Assembly: GCA_023957375.1 (NCBI GenBank)
Contig: JAMLHB010000002.1
Location: 186,001-250,000 of the forward strand
DNA: 64,000 nucleotides
Direction of reading: 5' to 3'
DNA from: Flavobacteriales bacterium
GTDB taxonomy: Bacteria; Bacteroidota; Bacteroidia; Flavobacteriales_F; PHOS-HE28
The notes under the pieces are model-generated. The model did no database searches, was not told the DNA's origin, and worked only from the letters and a program-made list of their open reading frames with translations. Below, piece by piece: positions 56,317-64,000 of this stretch. Position 1 is the stretch's first letter; every line of letters starts with the position of its first letter. The translations under genes were made by a program, and so were the position numbers.

Positions 56317-59300
56317 ATGCGAGGACTTGTCCGGATAGCCCTGTTGCTGAGCTGCCTGCTCGTTGGCGGTCTGGTGCGTGCGCAGTTGCCGCCGGGCTGG
56401 TCCTTCAGCAATCCGCTCATCATCGGTGCGGAACAGGGCCTGCGCTCCACGACCATCCGGCAGGTGGTGCAGGACGAGGAAGGCTTCCTCTGGATCGCCA
56501 CGGCAGGTGGACTTCACCGCTTCGACGGACACCACATGCAGGTCTTCCTGCCCGATCCGCAGGACAGCACCACGCTGCCTTCGGCGGACATCACCGCACT
56601 GGCGCTGCAGGATGGCGTGCTCTGGGTGGGCACTGCCGATGCAGGACTGTTGCGCTTCGACCGGCGCACGCACCTCCACACGCAATACAAGCACCAGCCA
56701 ACGGACCTGCGTGCCTTGGATGGCGATCGGGTGAACTGGTTGATGGTGGACCGCAAGGGCCAGCTCTTCGTGGGCACCAACTTCGGAGCCATCTGCCTGT
56801 TCCGGCAGACCAGCGGCGACTTCGATCGCATCGCCTTCCCCCAGCACCCGGACCTCTATGTGGATCGCACCCGCACCCGCACCCATGCCATGGTGCAGGA
56901 TGTGCAGACCGATGACACCTACTGGATAAGCACCTCAAATGGCCTTCTGAAGCTCAGTGCCGGGAATTGGGAGATGCAATTCCTGCTGATGCACGAGCCT
57001 GTAACGGCGCACAACCTGGACAAGCGCACCAACAATTTCCGCAGTGTGGTGCAATGCCCCAATGGCCACCTGTTCCTGGGCACCTGGGGGGCCGGCGTGG
57101 TGCGCTACGAGCCACAGCGGGATCGCTTCACGCGCTATTCGATCCTGGAGGACGGTGCCATCCGCCAGTTCACCAACACCTACAACGCCGTGATGCGGGG
57201 GCCTGACGGCACCTTGTGGGCGGGCAACAACACCGCCGGCCTTGCGCTGCTCGACACCAACACCGCCACCATCCGGCACCTGCATGCCGACACGGTGCCC
57301 GGCATGGAAGGCATGCGCGCACAGGGCGTCTGGCACATGCATTCCACCAGCGGCGGCGACCTGCTGGTCATCACCCGGCAGGACGTCCGGCTCTTCAGCC
57401 CCCTGCGCCAGCACTTCGCCACCTGGACCTTCGAGGCCGCTTTCAAGCACTACGTGGGCCGCAAGGGCATCACCGCCGTGCTTCCCCTGCCGGACGGCAC
57501 CGCGCTCCTCGGTGGCACGGGCCTCGACGGGCTTTACCGGATCGACCCGTCGACCCGCAAAGTGCGCTACCTGCCGCCCCCTGCGGACGTTTGGAACGAA
57601 GCGGAACGGGAGCACTTCTCGGTGTACGGCTTGCTCCCGTTCGGCCCGGAGAAGGCATTGGCGGTGAGTTGGAACAAGCTGTACGTCGCGGACCTGCGCA
57701 CCGGCACCATGGAGTTGGCCGAAAGCCCCTTCAACGCACGCGCATGGAACACCTTCTTCCTCGGTATCGAACGCCACTCATCTGGCGACATCTTCATCCT
57801 GGGCCGGCACGATGGCTTGATCCGCTTGAGCGCCGACCTGCGCCAGATGCGCCAGTACCTGCCCATTCCGGGGGACAGTGGTTCCATCGGCCATGGGAAC
57901 TACCTCTATGCCGCGGCCGAGGACGGAACAGGACGCCTGTGGGTGGGCCATGAAAAAGGCTTCTCGGTGTTCGACCCGCTCACTGAGCGCTTCGAGAATT
58001 TCGATCCCACCGGCCGAACCGACTCCCTGGCCACCTTGAGGAGCGTGGTGAACGTGGCGCGGGATGCACGCGGCAGGATCTGGCTCGCCGATGCACAGCA
58101 TGGTCTTGTGGTGATGGACGACCCTACCGCAAGACCATTCGCCATGCGCACCCTGCAACACGGCGAAGGCCTGCTGAACGCACAGGTACACGGACTTGTG
58201 CCGGACGACGATGGCGGCATGTGGATCATGGGGGCCTCTGGTGTGGAGCACCTGATGGCCGACGACAGCTCCGTAGGATACCGCACCGCGCAAGGGCTGC
58301 CGAGTACGGCCACGCCGGGTGCTTTGGCCTTGTTACTGGGCGGAAGGCTCATCGGCGCTTCGGGTCCCAAGGTGTTCTGGGAGCAGGTCGAAGGCGTTGC
58401 TGGACTTGGAACACCATTACCTGTTCACATCGCTTCCGTGAAGGTCTTCGAACGCGAGTTGGATCCGCTCGCCACCTACCGAAGCTGGAGCGAGCTGCGT
58501 TTCCGGCACGACCAGAACTTCTTCAGCATCCTGCTTTCAGCCATCGATCCGCGCGGCATCCATGCCCACCGCTTCGAGTACGAACTCCATCTCTTCAGCG
58601 GAGGCTGGATCGATGCCGGATCGGACCGCGTAGCCGTGTTCACCAACGTACCCAGCGGCGACTACACCTTCCGCGCACGCGCCGTGGCCGCTGACGGTTC
58701 GGTGTTGGGCCAGCTTGAAATGCCGCTGGTGATGGTGCCGCCCTACTGGGAGACCTGGTGGTTCCGCAGCGCCGTGGTGTTGGCCGCCCTCGCATTGATC
58801 TACGCCTTCTACCGCATCCGCATCAACGCCATCCGCAAGGAAGCACGCCTCACCACCGTCTTCAACAAACGCCTGGCCGATGTGGAGCTCACCGCCCTGC
58901 GCGCGCAGATGAACCCGCATTTCCTCTTCAACGCTTTGAACAGCATCCGCCACCATGTGCTGAACAGTCGGCCGGAAGAGGCCGATCGTTACCTGAGCAA
59001 ATTCGCGCGGCTCATCCGCCTGATCCTGGACCACAGCGACCAGCGCACGGTGCCACTCGCGGATGAACTGCAAGCCCTGCGCCTCTACCTCGAATTGGAA
59101 GCCTCCCGCTTCGACGACAAATTCAGCTTCCACATCCAGGTGGATCCGTCCATCGATGCCAGCACCACGATGATCCCGCCCTTGCTCATCCAGCCCTATC
59201 TGGAGAACGCCATCTGGCACGGCCTGATGCAGAAGAGCGAGGGCGGCGAACTGGTCCTGCGCATCGGGCGCGATGGGCACCGCCTGCGCATCGAGGTGGA

Positions 59301-59511
59301 GGACGACGGCATCGGTCGTGCAAAGGCCGCCGAGATCAAGAGCCGCAGCGCACTGAAGAAACGCAGCATGGGCATGTCCATCACCCAGCAACGCCTCGCC
59401 ATGATCGAGAAACAGCAAGGCATCCATTGCGACCTGCAGGTAGAGGACCTGGTGCTGCCCGATGGCGGACCCGGCGGCACACGCATCACACTCCTGATAC
59501 CCCTTACCTGA
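56317..59511 (+). CDS. Propeller/Y_Y_Y sensor histidine kinase (LytS-type)
   Basis: A 1064-residue inner-membrane sensor. After signal peptide GLVRIALLLSCLLVGGLVRA, a periplasmic part of about 780 residues contains two-component regulator propeller repeats (VVQDEEGFLWIATAGGLHRF, LWVGTADAGLLRFD, RLWVGHEKGFSVFDP) and a Y_Y_Y-type segment (FEYELHLFSGGWIDAGSDR, SGDYTFRARAVAADG). A membrane span lies near residues 812-832 (FRSAVVLAALALIYAFY). The cytoplasmic His-kinase part has LRAQMNPHFLFNALNSIRHH with His868, and the ATPase motifs IQPYLENAIWHGL and VEDDGIGRAKA. It has no receiver domain, and its partner is the next gene, 1 base downstream. Confidence 0.92.
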   Translation: MRGLVRIALLLSCLLVGGLVRAQLPPGWSFSNPLIIGAEQGLRSTTIRQVVQDEEGFLWIATAGGLHRFDGHHMQVFLPDPQDSTTLPSADITALALQDGVLWVGTADAGLLRFDRRTHLHTQYKHQPTDLRALDGDRVNWLMVDRKGQLFVGTNFGAICLFRQTSGDFDRIAFPQHPDLYVDRTRTRTHAMVQDVQTDDTYWISTSNGLLKLSAGNWEMQFLLMHEPVTAHNLDKRTNNFRSVVQCPNGHLFLGTWGAGVVRYEPQRDRFTRYSILEDGAIRQFTNTYNAVMRGPDGTLWAGNNTAGLALLDTNTATIRHLHADTVPGMEGMRAQGVWHMHSTSGGDLLVITRQDVRLFSPLRQHFATWTFEAAFKHYVGRKGITAVLPLPDGTALLGGTGLDGLYRIDPSTRKVRYLPPPADVWNEAEREHFSVYGLLPFGPEKALAVSWNKLYVADLRTGTMELAESPFNARAWNTFFLGIERHSSGDIFILGRHDGLIRLSADLRQMRQYLPIPGDSGSIGHGNYLYAAAEDGTGRLWVGHEKGFSVFDPLTERFENFDPTGRTDSLATLRSVVNVARDARGRIWLADAQHGLVVMDDPTARPFAMRTLQHGEGLLNAQVHGLVPDDDGGMWIMGASGVEHLMADDSSVGYRTAQGLPSTATPGALALLLGGRLIGASGPKVFWEQVEGVAGLGTPLPVHIASVKVFERELDPLATYRSWSELRFRHDQNFFSILLSAIDPRGIHAHRFEYELHLFSGGWIDAGSDRVAVFTNVPSGDYTFRARAVAADGSVLGQLEMPLVMVPPYWETWWFRSAVVLAALALIYAFYRIRINAIRKEARLTTVFNKRLADVELTALRAQMNPHFLFNALNSIRHHVLNSRPEEADRYLSKFARLIRLILDHSDQRTVPLADELQALRLYLELEASRFDDKFSFHIQVDPSIDASTTMIPPLLIQPYLENAIWHGLMQKSEGGELVLRIGRDGHRLRIEVEDDGIGRAKAAEIKSRSALKKRSMGMSITQQRLAMIEKQQGIHCDLQVEDLVLPDGGPGGTRITLLIPLT

Positions 59512-59512
59512 C

Positions 59513-60274
59513 ATGCTCAGCGCCATCCTCATCGACGACGAGCGCCACTGCTGCGAGACCCTGCGCTACCTGCTGGAAAAACATCCGCAGCGTGTTCGGG
59601 TGGAAGCCGTGTTCCAGGATCCGAAGAAGGCACTGGCACACCTTCGTGAACATCGTCCGGATGTGCTCTTCCTGGACATCGAAATGCCCGGCATGAACGG
59701 CTTCCAGCTGCTGGAACAACTCGACGGCGCACATGGCCAGGTGATCTTCACCACCGCCTACGATCGTTTCGCTGTGAAGGCCTTCAAGGTGAACGCCATC
59801 GACTACCTGCTGAAACCCATCCAGGAGGACGAGCTACTGGCCGCACTGGAGAAGGTGGAGGCCCAACGCGGCAACGGTGACCATGCCCTGCCCGCCCTGG
59901 AAGAACGCATGCGCCAGCTGATGCAGGACCTGCAAGCACCGGTGCGCAAAGGCCAGCGCATCGCCTTCAGCACCGTGCATGGGCTGGACCTGGTGGAGGC
60001 GGACGACATCATCTGCTGCCAGAGCGAGAGCAACTACACCCGCATACACCTTACCGGCGAACGGCGGATCCTGGTGAGCAAGACGCTGCGCGAAGTGGAG
60101 GAGCAACTGCCCGCCGACCGCTTCCTGCGCGTTCACCACAGCTACGTGGCGCACATGGACCACGTGCAGAAGTACCTGCGTGGCGATGGCGGCACCCTGG
60201 TGATGGACAACGGCATGGAGGTGAAGGTGTCACGGAACCGGAAGGAGGAGGTGGTGGAGCGCTTGGGGGGATAG
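59513..60274 (+). CDS. LytTR family response regulator
   Basis: A 253-residue regulator. The receiver domain (1-120) has IDDERHC, phospho-acceptor Asp55 in DVLFLDIEMPGMNG, VIFTTAYDRFAVKAF and DYLLKPI. The C-terminal LytTR DNA-binding domain (about 155-250) shows DIICCQSESNYTRIHL, ILVSKTLREVEEQLP, FLRVHHSYVAHMDHV and VKVSRNRKEEV. The start is 1 base after the kinase stop, so this is its cognate partner. It probably regulates the TANFOR/FN3 operon and the divergent barrel gene, though no binding site can be named. Confidence 0.93.
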   Translation: MLSAILIDDERHCCETLRYLLEKHPQRVRVEAVFQDPKKALAHLREHRPDVLFLDIEMPGMNGFQLLEQLDGAHGQVIFTTAYDRFAVKAFKVNAIDYLLKPIQEDELLAALEKVEAQRGNGDHALPALEERMRQLMQDLQAPVRKGQRIAFSTVHGLDLVEADDIICCQSESNYTRIHLTGERRILVSKTLREVEEQLPADRFLRVHHSYVAHMDHVQKYLRGDGGTLVMDNGMEVKVSRNRKEEVVERLGG

Positions 60275-60569
60275 GCACTACCTCGGGCTTACTCAACCTG
60301 TGGAAACTCCACCGCCTTTGCCGGGTCAGCTACCCAGCAGCCGATACAGCAGAAGGAAAATGAGGACGGTGCCGAAGCATCCACCGCCGAACTTGCAAAC
60401 TGCGCCACCAGCGAGAGGGCCACGGGAAAGGTTGTACAAGGGGGTGTGTTCTGCGGATATCTCCTTGCTGGGACAGAGGAGGTATGGAAGGTCGCAGGGC
60501 CAATTAACATGGCTTGCCAGCACCATCGGTAAAGCAGCGTATCGTTCCGTTCAAGCGTTCCTTTGTGGC
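60275..60569. other. Intergenic region between LytTR and SDR genes
   Basis: No strong gene is visible in these 295 bases. A minus-strand frame at 60326-60526 ends in a hydrophobic segment (FGTVLIFLLLYRLLGS) and could be a tiny membrane protein, but its upstream half lacks coding character and a ribosome site. It is left unannotated. Confidence 0.35.
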
Positions 60570-61376
60570 ATGAACGCATCGATCCCCCCTGCAGAAGCAG
60601 GCCACGCCTCCATCATCCTCATCACCGGAGCAACTGCCGGCTTCGGCGAAGCTACCGCACGACGATTTGCTGCCGAAGGCTGGCGAGTCATCATCACCGG
60701 TCGCCGACGCGATCGTTTGGAAGTGCTGAAGCGCGAACTGGAAGGCCTGCACGGGACCATCGAGGGCGGTACGGTGGTGCATGCCCTGCGCTTCGACGTG
60801 CGCAACCGGCAAGAGGTAGCGCGTGCCATTGCGGCGCTGCCCGCCGAGTGGAGCGCCATTGATGTGCTGGTGAACAACGCCGGGCTGGCCTTGGGCCTGG
60901 CGGCCTTCCCCGAGGGCGACCCGGACGACTGGGACACCATGATCGACACCAACGTAAAGGGGCTGCTGTACGTGAGCAAGGCCGTGGTGCCGGGCATGGT
61001 GGCGCGGGGAAGCGGCCACCTCATCAACATCGGCAGCATCGCCGGCAAGGATGCCTATGCCAAGGGCAACGTGTACTGCGCCACCAAGCATGCCGTGGAC
61101 GGCCTCTCCAAGGCCATGCGCATCGACCTGTTGCCCCCCGGCATCAAGGTGACCCATGTGGCGCCCGGCGCAGTGGAAACGGAGTTCAGCCGGGTACGCT
61201 TCCACGGGGACCGGGAACGCGCCGAACAGGCCTACGCGGGCTTCACGCCGCTCACGGGCAAGGATGTGGCGGTCGTGGTGTTCTTCGCCGCCACCCAACC
61301 CCCGCACGTGTGCCTCAACGACATTGTGGTGACGCCCACCGCGCAGGCCAACAGCACGACAATTTTTCGGAAGTAG
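60570..61376 (+). CDS. Short-chain dehydrogenase/reductase (YdfG-like)
   Basis: A 268-residue NAD(P)-dependent oxidoreductase with the SDR pattern: LITGATAGFGEATARRFA (cofactor TGxxxGxG), RRRDRLEVL (Arg favouring NADPH), VLVNNAGLALGLAAF (NNAG), INIGSIAGKDAYAKGNVYC (catalytic Ser and the Tyr of YxxxK) and TKHAVDGLSKAM. The sequence PGAVETEFSRVRFHGD, typical of the YdfG/serine 3-dehydrogenase group, follows. Physiological substrate not determinable (3-hydroxy acids such as L-allo-threonine are known for relatives). The start is the ATG at 60570. Upstream in-frame sequence is non-coding in character. Confidence 0.92.
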   Translation: MNASIPPAEAGHASIILITGATAGFGEATARRFAAEGWRVIITGRRRDRLEVLKRELEGLHGTIEGGTVVHALRFDVRNRQEVARAIAALPAEWSAIDVLVNNAGLALGLAAFPEGDPDDWDTMIDTNVKGLLYVSKAVVPGMVARGSGHLINIGSIAGKDAYAKGNVYCATKHAVDGLSKAMRIDLLPPGIKVTHVAPGAVETEFSRVRFHGDRERAEQAYAGFTPLTGKDVAVVVFFAATQPPHVCLNDIVVTPTAQANSTTIFRK

Positions 61377-61481
61377 CGGCGAAAAGGAGGAACTGCGGAT
61401 GTAGCAGGGATCTGGGGTGGCCGCGAACCGACCACAAGGACCGGGTGTTGTGTAATTGGTCCATCCGGCCGCCCAACGCCA

Positions 61482-62021
61482 TGAGAAACCTGCTTCCCGC
61501 CCCGGCGCTGTTCGCGGCGCCCATCCTGCTGGCGCTTACTGCCAATGGCCCCGTGCAACGCCCCCGCGCCAGTCCCCCCCGCCACCGCCACCTACAACAA
61601 GGGCAGCCTGAAGATCGAAGTGAATTACAGCAGGCCGTACAAAAAGGGCCGCGAGATCTTCGGCAAGCTGGTGCCGTATGGCCGTGTGTGGCGTACCGGG
61701 GCGAACGAAGCCACCACCTTCAGCACAAACCAAGCATTGAACATTGCCGGAAAGACCCTTCCCGCGGGCAAATACACGCTGTGGACCATCCCTCACGCGG
61801 ACAAGTGGCAGGTGATCTTCAACAAACAGATGTACAACTGGGGCATCAATATGGAAGGCGATGCCAGCCGCGACCCCGCCGATGATGCGTTGGAAGTAAC
61901 CGTACCGGTGGAAACCGTGAAGCATCCCGTGGAGCAGTTTACCATTCAACTAGTGGATTCCAAGGTGCCGACGCTGGAGCTGACCTGGGATCTTACGCGG
62001 GTTTCCGTGCCGCTGGAGTAG
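61482..62021 (+). CDS. DUF2911 family exported protein, frameshifted at a C7 tract
   Basis: The ATG at 61482 encodes a signal peptide (RNLLPAPALFAAPILLALTA). The DUF2911 domain (TATYNKGSLKIEVNYSRPYK, VPYGRVWRTGANEATTF, LPAGKYTLWTIPHADKWQVI, FNKQMYNWG) is in a different frame. That frame is open at 61545-62021 and has a poor ATG of its own. The frames meet at seven C residues (61574-61580). Six would join them as RASPPATATYN, the usual family sequence. So either the gene is broken, the assembly has an extra C, or the tract is slippery. DUF2911 proteins are periplasmic or lipoproteins of unknown function. Confidence 0.82.
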
Positions 62022-62026
62022 GGGGA

Positions 62027-62160
62027 GTGTCCGATGTCTGCTGTCCTTTGTACTATGCTGGCTGTCCTATGCCCTATGTCTGCTGTCCGAAGTCTTATGC
62101 GGTGACCGTGCATAGGACATCGGACAGCCAGCATGGGACAGCCGGCATCGGACAGCAGAC
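62027..62160. repeat. Imperfect direct and inverted repeat cluster
   Basis: Variants of GTCCGATGTCTGCTGTCC and ATGCTGGCTGTCCTATG occur in the left half. Their complements (CATAGGACATCGGACAGC, CAGCATGGGACAGCC, CATCGGACAGCAGAC) occur in the right half. The region can fold into several alternative stems, and could terminate DUF2911 transcription or vary in length. Confidence 0.65.
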
Positions 62161-62209
62161 CAGCGTCAGCGCTCCCCGGCACTACCTTCGTCCCTTCAAA
62201 CTTCAGCAG

Positions 62210-62479
62210 ATGAACGGCAACTGGGCCAAGATCCTCCTCTTCAGCATCCTCTTCCTGGTGCTGGGCTTCATCCTCGGTCGTGTCTGCGGCAACTGCGGCG
62301 GCGGCAAATGCGGCCCCGGCGAGATGCGCGGCGGTGGTTGCGCCATGCACGGCGACATGGGCGGCGAGGCTTGCATGCACGGCAACAAGGGCAAGTGCTG
62401 CAGCATGAAAGGCGATCCCGCCATGGACCACCACGGCATGGAAGGTGGCAAGGTGGACAGCACCGCCGCACCCAAATAA
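62210..62479 (+). CDS. Cys/His/Met-rich single-span membrane mini-protein
   Basis: An 89-residue protein with one N-terminal membrane helix (KILLFSILFLVLGFILG). The soluble tail has about eight Cys plus His and Met clusters (GNCGGGKCGPGEM, GGGCAMHGDMGGEACMHG, KGKCCSMKGD, MDHHGMEGG). Such composition is typical of metal (copper, zinc or iron-sulfur) binding, but I know no family for it. It sits 10 bases upstream of the beta-flower-like repeat protein, likely in one operon. It is real rather than spurious because its helix-plus-tail organisation and ATG with upstream spacing fit, but it has no confirmed homolog here. Confidence 0.65.
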   Translation: MNGNWAKILLFSILFLVLGFILGRVCGNCGGGKCGPGEMRGGGCAMHGDMGGEACMHGNKGKCCSMKGDPAMDHHGMEGGKVDSTAAPK

Positions 62480-62489
62480 CCTTCAGTTG

Positions 62490-62936
62490 ATGTGCTGGCG
62501 CATCGGTCTTGTTGCGTTGCTTGCCGCCGCCATGGTGGGCACGGCACATGCCCAGCGCATCGAGAATGCATCACGCAGCACCATCGGCTACCTGAACGCG
62601 GACGGGCGCATCGAGAACAGTTCGCGTTCCACCGTGGGCTACATCACCGGCAACGGGCCGGACTGGCGGATCGAAAACGCCTCGCGCAGCACCATCGGGT
62701 ACATCAGCGTGCGCGGCAATAACGGTTACACCGTCGAGAACGGCTCCCGCAGCACGGTGGGCTATGTGGAGAAGAACGGTGACGGCTGGCGGGTGGAGAA
62801 CAGCAGCCGGAGCACCATCGGCTACATCGACGAAAAGGGCCGGGTGGAGGACGCCTCCCGCAGCACGCAGGGCTATGCTCCGGGCCTTCCGGCGGCGTGG
62901 GTGGCGGTGCATTTTTTCTTCTTCCGGTTTCCGTAG
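62490..62936 (+). CDS. Exported six-repeat beta-flower-like protein
   Basis: A 148-residue protein, with ATG at 62490 and signal peptide [20 protein letters not shown]. The rest is six tandem repeats of about 16-21 residues, each [13 protein letters not shown] or a close variant ([33 protein letters not shown]), spaced by Asp/Gly-rich turns. The end is hydrophobic: [13 protein letters not shown]. The repeat looks like the 4-fold beta-flower domain found in Bacteroidota proteins (IGYI-type blades), but with six blades. Function unknown. Close spacing to the Cys-rich mini-protein suggests an operon. Confidence 0.75.
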   Translation: MCWRIGLVALLAAAMVGTAHAQRIENASRSTIGYLNADGRIENSSRSTVGYITGNGPDWRIENASRSTIGYISVRGNNGYTVENGSRSTVGYVEKNGDGWRVENSSRSTIGYIDEKGRVEDASRSTQGYAPGLPAAWVAVHFFFFRFP

Positions 62937-63027
62937 CACCGGCCGTGCAGGCTGCCCCCTGCCCCACTGCTTGCGTGACACGGTTATCTTCGCAGGCCCT
63001 CGGGAAGGTTCCCGGGCCGATCGCAGG

Positions 63028-64000
63028 ATGCAATTCTCAGCCGCACAGATCGCCGAGCTCCTAGAAGGGGACGTGGACGGCGACGCCCAAGTGCTGGTGA
63101 ACGACCTGGCCAAGATCGAAGAGGGGAAACCCGGTTCGCTGACCTTCCTGGCCAACCCGAAATACACGGACCTGCTGTACTCCACCGGGGCCAGCATTGC
63201 CGTGGTAGGGCGTGATTTCCGGCCCTCCCAGGCGCTGCCCAAGCACCTCACCCTGGTGCGTGTGTCCGATCCGCGGGCCTGCTTCAGCCGCTTGCTGAAG
63301 ATGAACGAAGGCCTGAGCTACAACAAGCGCGGCATTGAACAACCCAGCTTTGTAAGCCCCAAGGCCAAGGTGGCCCCTGGTGCCTACATCGGGGCATTCA
63401 CCTACATCGGCGAGGGTGCGGTGATCGAAGAAGATGCCAAGATCTTCCCGCATTGCACCGTGGGCGACAACGCGCGGATCGGCAAAGGCACCCTGCTCCA
63501 CCCCAACGTCACCGTGTACCACCACTGCATGGTCGGCGCCAACTGCATCATCCACAGCGGCGCGGTGATCGGGGCCGACGGCTTCGGCTTCGTGCCGAAT
63601 GAAAAAGGCGAACAGGAGAAAATGCCCCAGGTGGGCAACGTGATCATCGAGGACAACGTGGAGATTGGCGCCAACACCACCGTGGACCGGGCCACGCTGG
63701 GGCACACCGTGATCCGCAAGGGCGCCAAGCTGGACAACCTGATCCAAGTGGGGCACAACGTGGAGATCGGCGCCAATACCCTGGTGGTGGCCCAAGCGGG
63801 GATCGCAGGCAGCACCCACGTGGGCGAGCAAAGCCAAGTGGGCGGACAGGTGGGCATCGTGGGCCACCTGCACATCGGTCGCCGCGTGAAGATCGCCGCC
63901 CAGAGCGGCATCGGCTCCAACATCCCCGATGATGCCGTGGTGCAGGGCTCGCCCGCCTTCCCCATCGGCGAGTACAAGCGCAGCTACGTGCATTTCCGCA
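63028..64000 (+). CDS. lpxD: UDP-3-O-(3-hydroxyacyl)glucosamine N-acyltransferase (partial, right edge)
   Basis: The frame is open from ATG 63028 to the window end (324 codons, no stop), so the 3' end is missing but most of the enzyme (usually about 340 residues) is present. It performs the third step of lipid A synthesis. The N-terminal uridine-binding domain shows [20 protein letters not shown] and [20 protein letters not shown]. The left-handed beta-helix has hexapeptide repeats ([19 protein letters not shown]). The catalytic His is in [18 protein letters not shown], with [14 protein letters not shown] nearby. Confidence 0.93.
   Translation, partial: MQFSAAQIAELLEGDVDGDAQVLVNDLAKIEEGKPGSLTFLANPKYTDLLYSTGASIAVVGRDFRPSQALPKHLTLVRVSDPRACFSRLLKMNEGLSYNKRGIEQPSFVSPKAKVAPGAYIGAFTYIGEGAVIEEDAKIFPHCTVGDNARIGKGTLLHPNVTVYHHCMVGANCIIHSGAVIGADGFGFVPNEKGEQEKMPQVGNVIIEDNVEIGANTTVDRATLGHTVIRKGAKLDNLIQVGHNVEIGANTLVVAQAGIAGSTHVGEQSQVGGQVGIVGHLHIGRRVKIAAQSGIGSNIPDDAVVQGSPAFPIGEYKRSYVHFR

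Noticed and set aside
60326-60526. Minus-strand frame ending in a hydrophobic FGTVLIFLLLYRLLGS segment
   Set aside because: Only the last third looks protein-like. No ribosome site or recognisable family supports it.

Overview
The window is a GC-rich (about 60% by eye) piece of a Bacteroidota genome, most likely a flavobacterial or sphingobacterial-type environmental lineage. The evidence is about ten secreted proteins with type IX secretion (T9SS) C-terminal sorting regions, a PorX-type T9SS regulator, a giant PKD protein with a gliding-motility-type C-terminus, a TANFOR-type surface protein, and Bacteroidota-style small families (DUF1287, DUF3267, HXXEE, DUF5522, DUF2911). Three genes carry apparent single-base frameshifts, two of them at homopolymers, so the assembly may contain small indel errors.

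Layout. 1-6051 (minus): an ECF sigma factor translationally coupled to an inner-membrane-anchored protein with an outer-membrane-barrel-like C-terminus, then two tandem paralogous T9SS cargo proteins. 6408-8801 (minus): small membrane and enzyme genes (DUF1287, DUF4345, HXXEE, DUF3267). 8806-17770: a mosaic island punctuated by pieces of urocanate hydratase. It holds one intact hutU, two extra copies of the hutU 3' end that bracket a UPF0175/PIN toxin-antitoxin pair, and one copy of the hutU 5' end with its upstream DNA. Repeat-rich secreted proteins lie between the pieces, and a strikingly AT-rich methyltransferase follows. 18964-29465: housekeeping and metabolism (ICL/PEP-mutase-like enzyme, DUF5522, glucosaminidase-LysM protein, aroB-aroA, proline dehydrogenase), a secreted esterase-like protein, an outer-membrane barrel and a lipoprotein. 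A 1225-bp IS256-like element sits inside a palindromic repeat and is flanked by 9-bp direct repeats.

29787-37472: a 2024-residue T9SS type B PKD protein, then xseA-xseB. 37504-42802: a small DUF4258-like protein, then porX-tsaE-ald read as one minus-strand operon, and a divergent HD phosphohydrolase. 42804-46325: three T9SS cargo genes in a row, two of them leucine-rich-repeat-like paralogs.

46480-60274 is the most system-like part. An outer-membrane barrel gene is divergent from a tightly packed plus-strand operon of a 1983-residue TANFOR-type surface protein, a fibronectin-type-III protein, a propeller/Y_Y_Y/LytS-type sensor kinase and a LytTR response regulator. The window closes with an SDR oxidoreductase, a frameshifted DUF2911 protein, a Cys/His/Met-rich mini membrane protein, a six-repeat beta-flower-like protein, and lpxD running off the right edge.

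Two themes stand out. One is cell-surface proteins exported by T9SS and the regulators (PorX, ECF sigma, LytSR) that may control them. The other is local genome plasticity, shown by hutU fragments, the IS element, the toxin-antitoxin pair, the AT-rich gene and several short tandem repeats.
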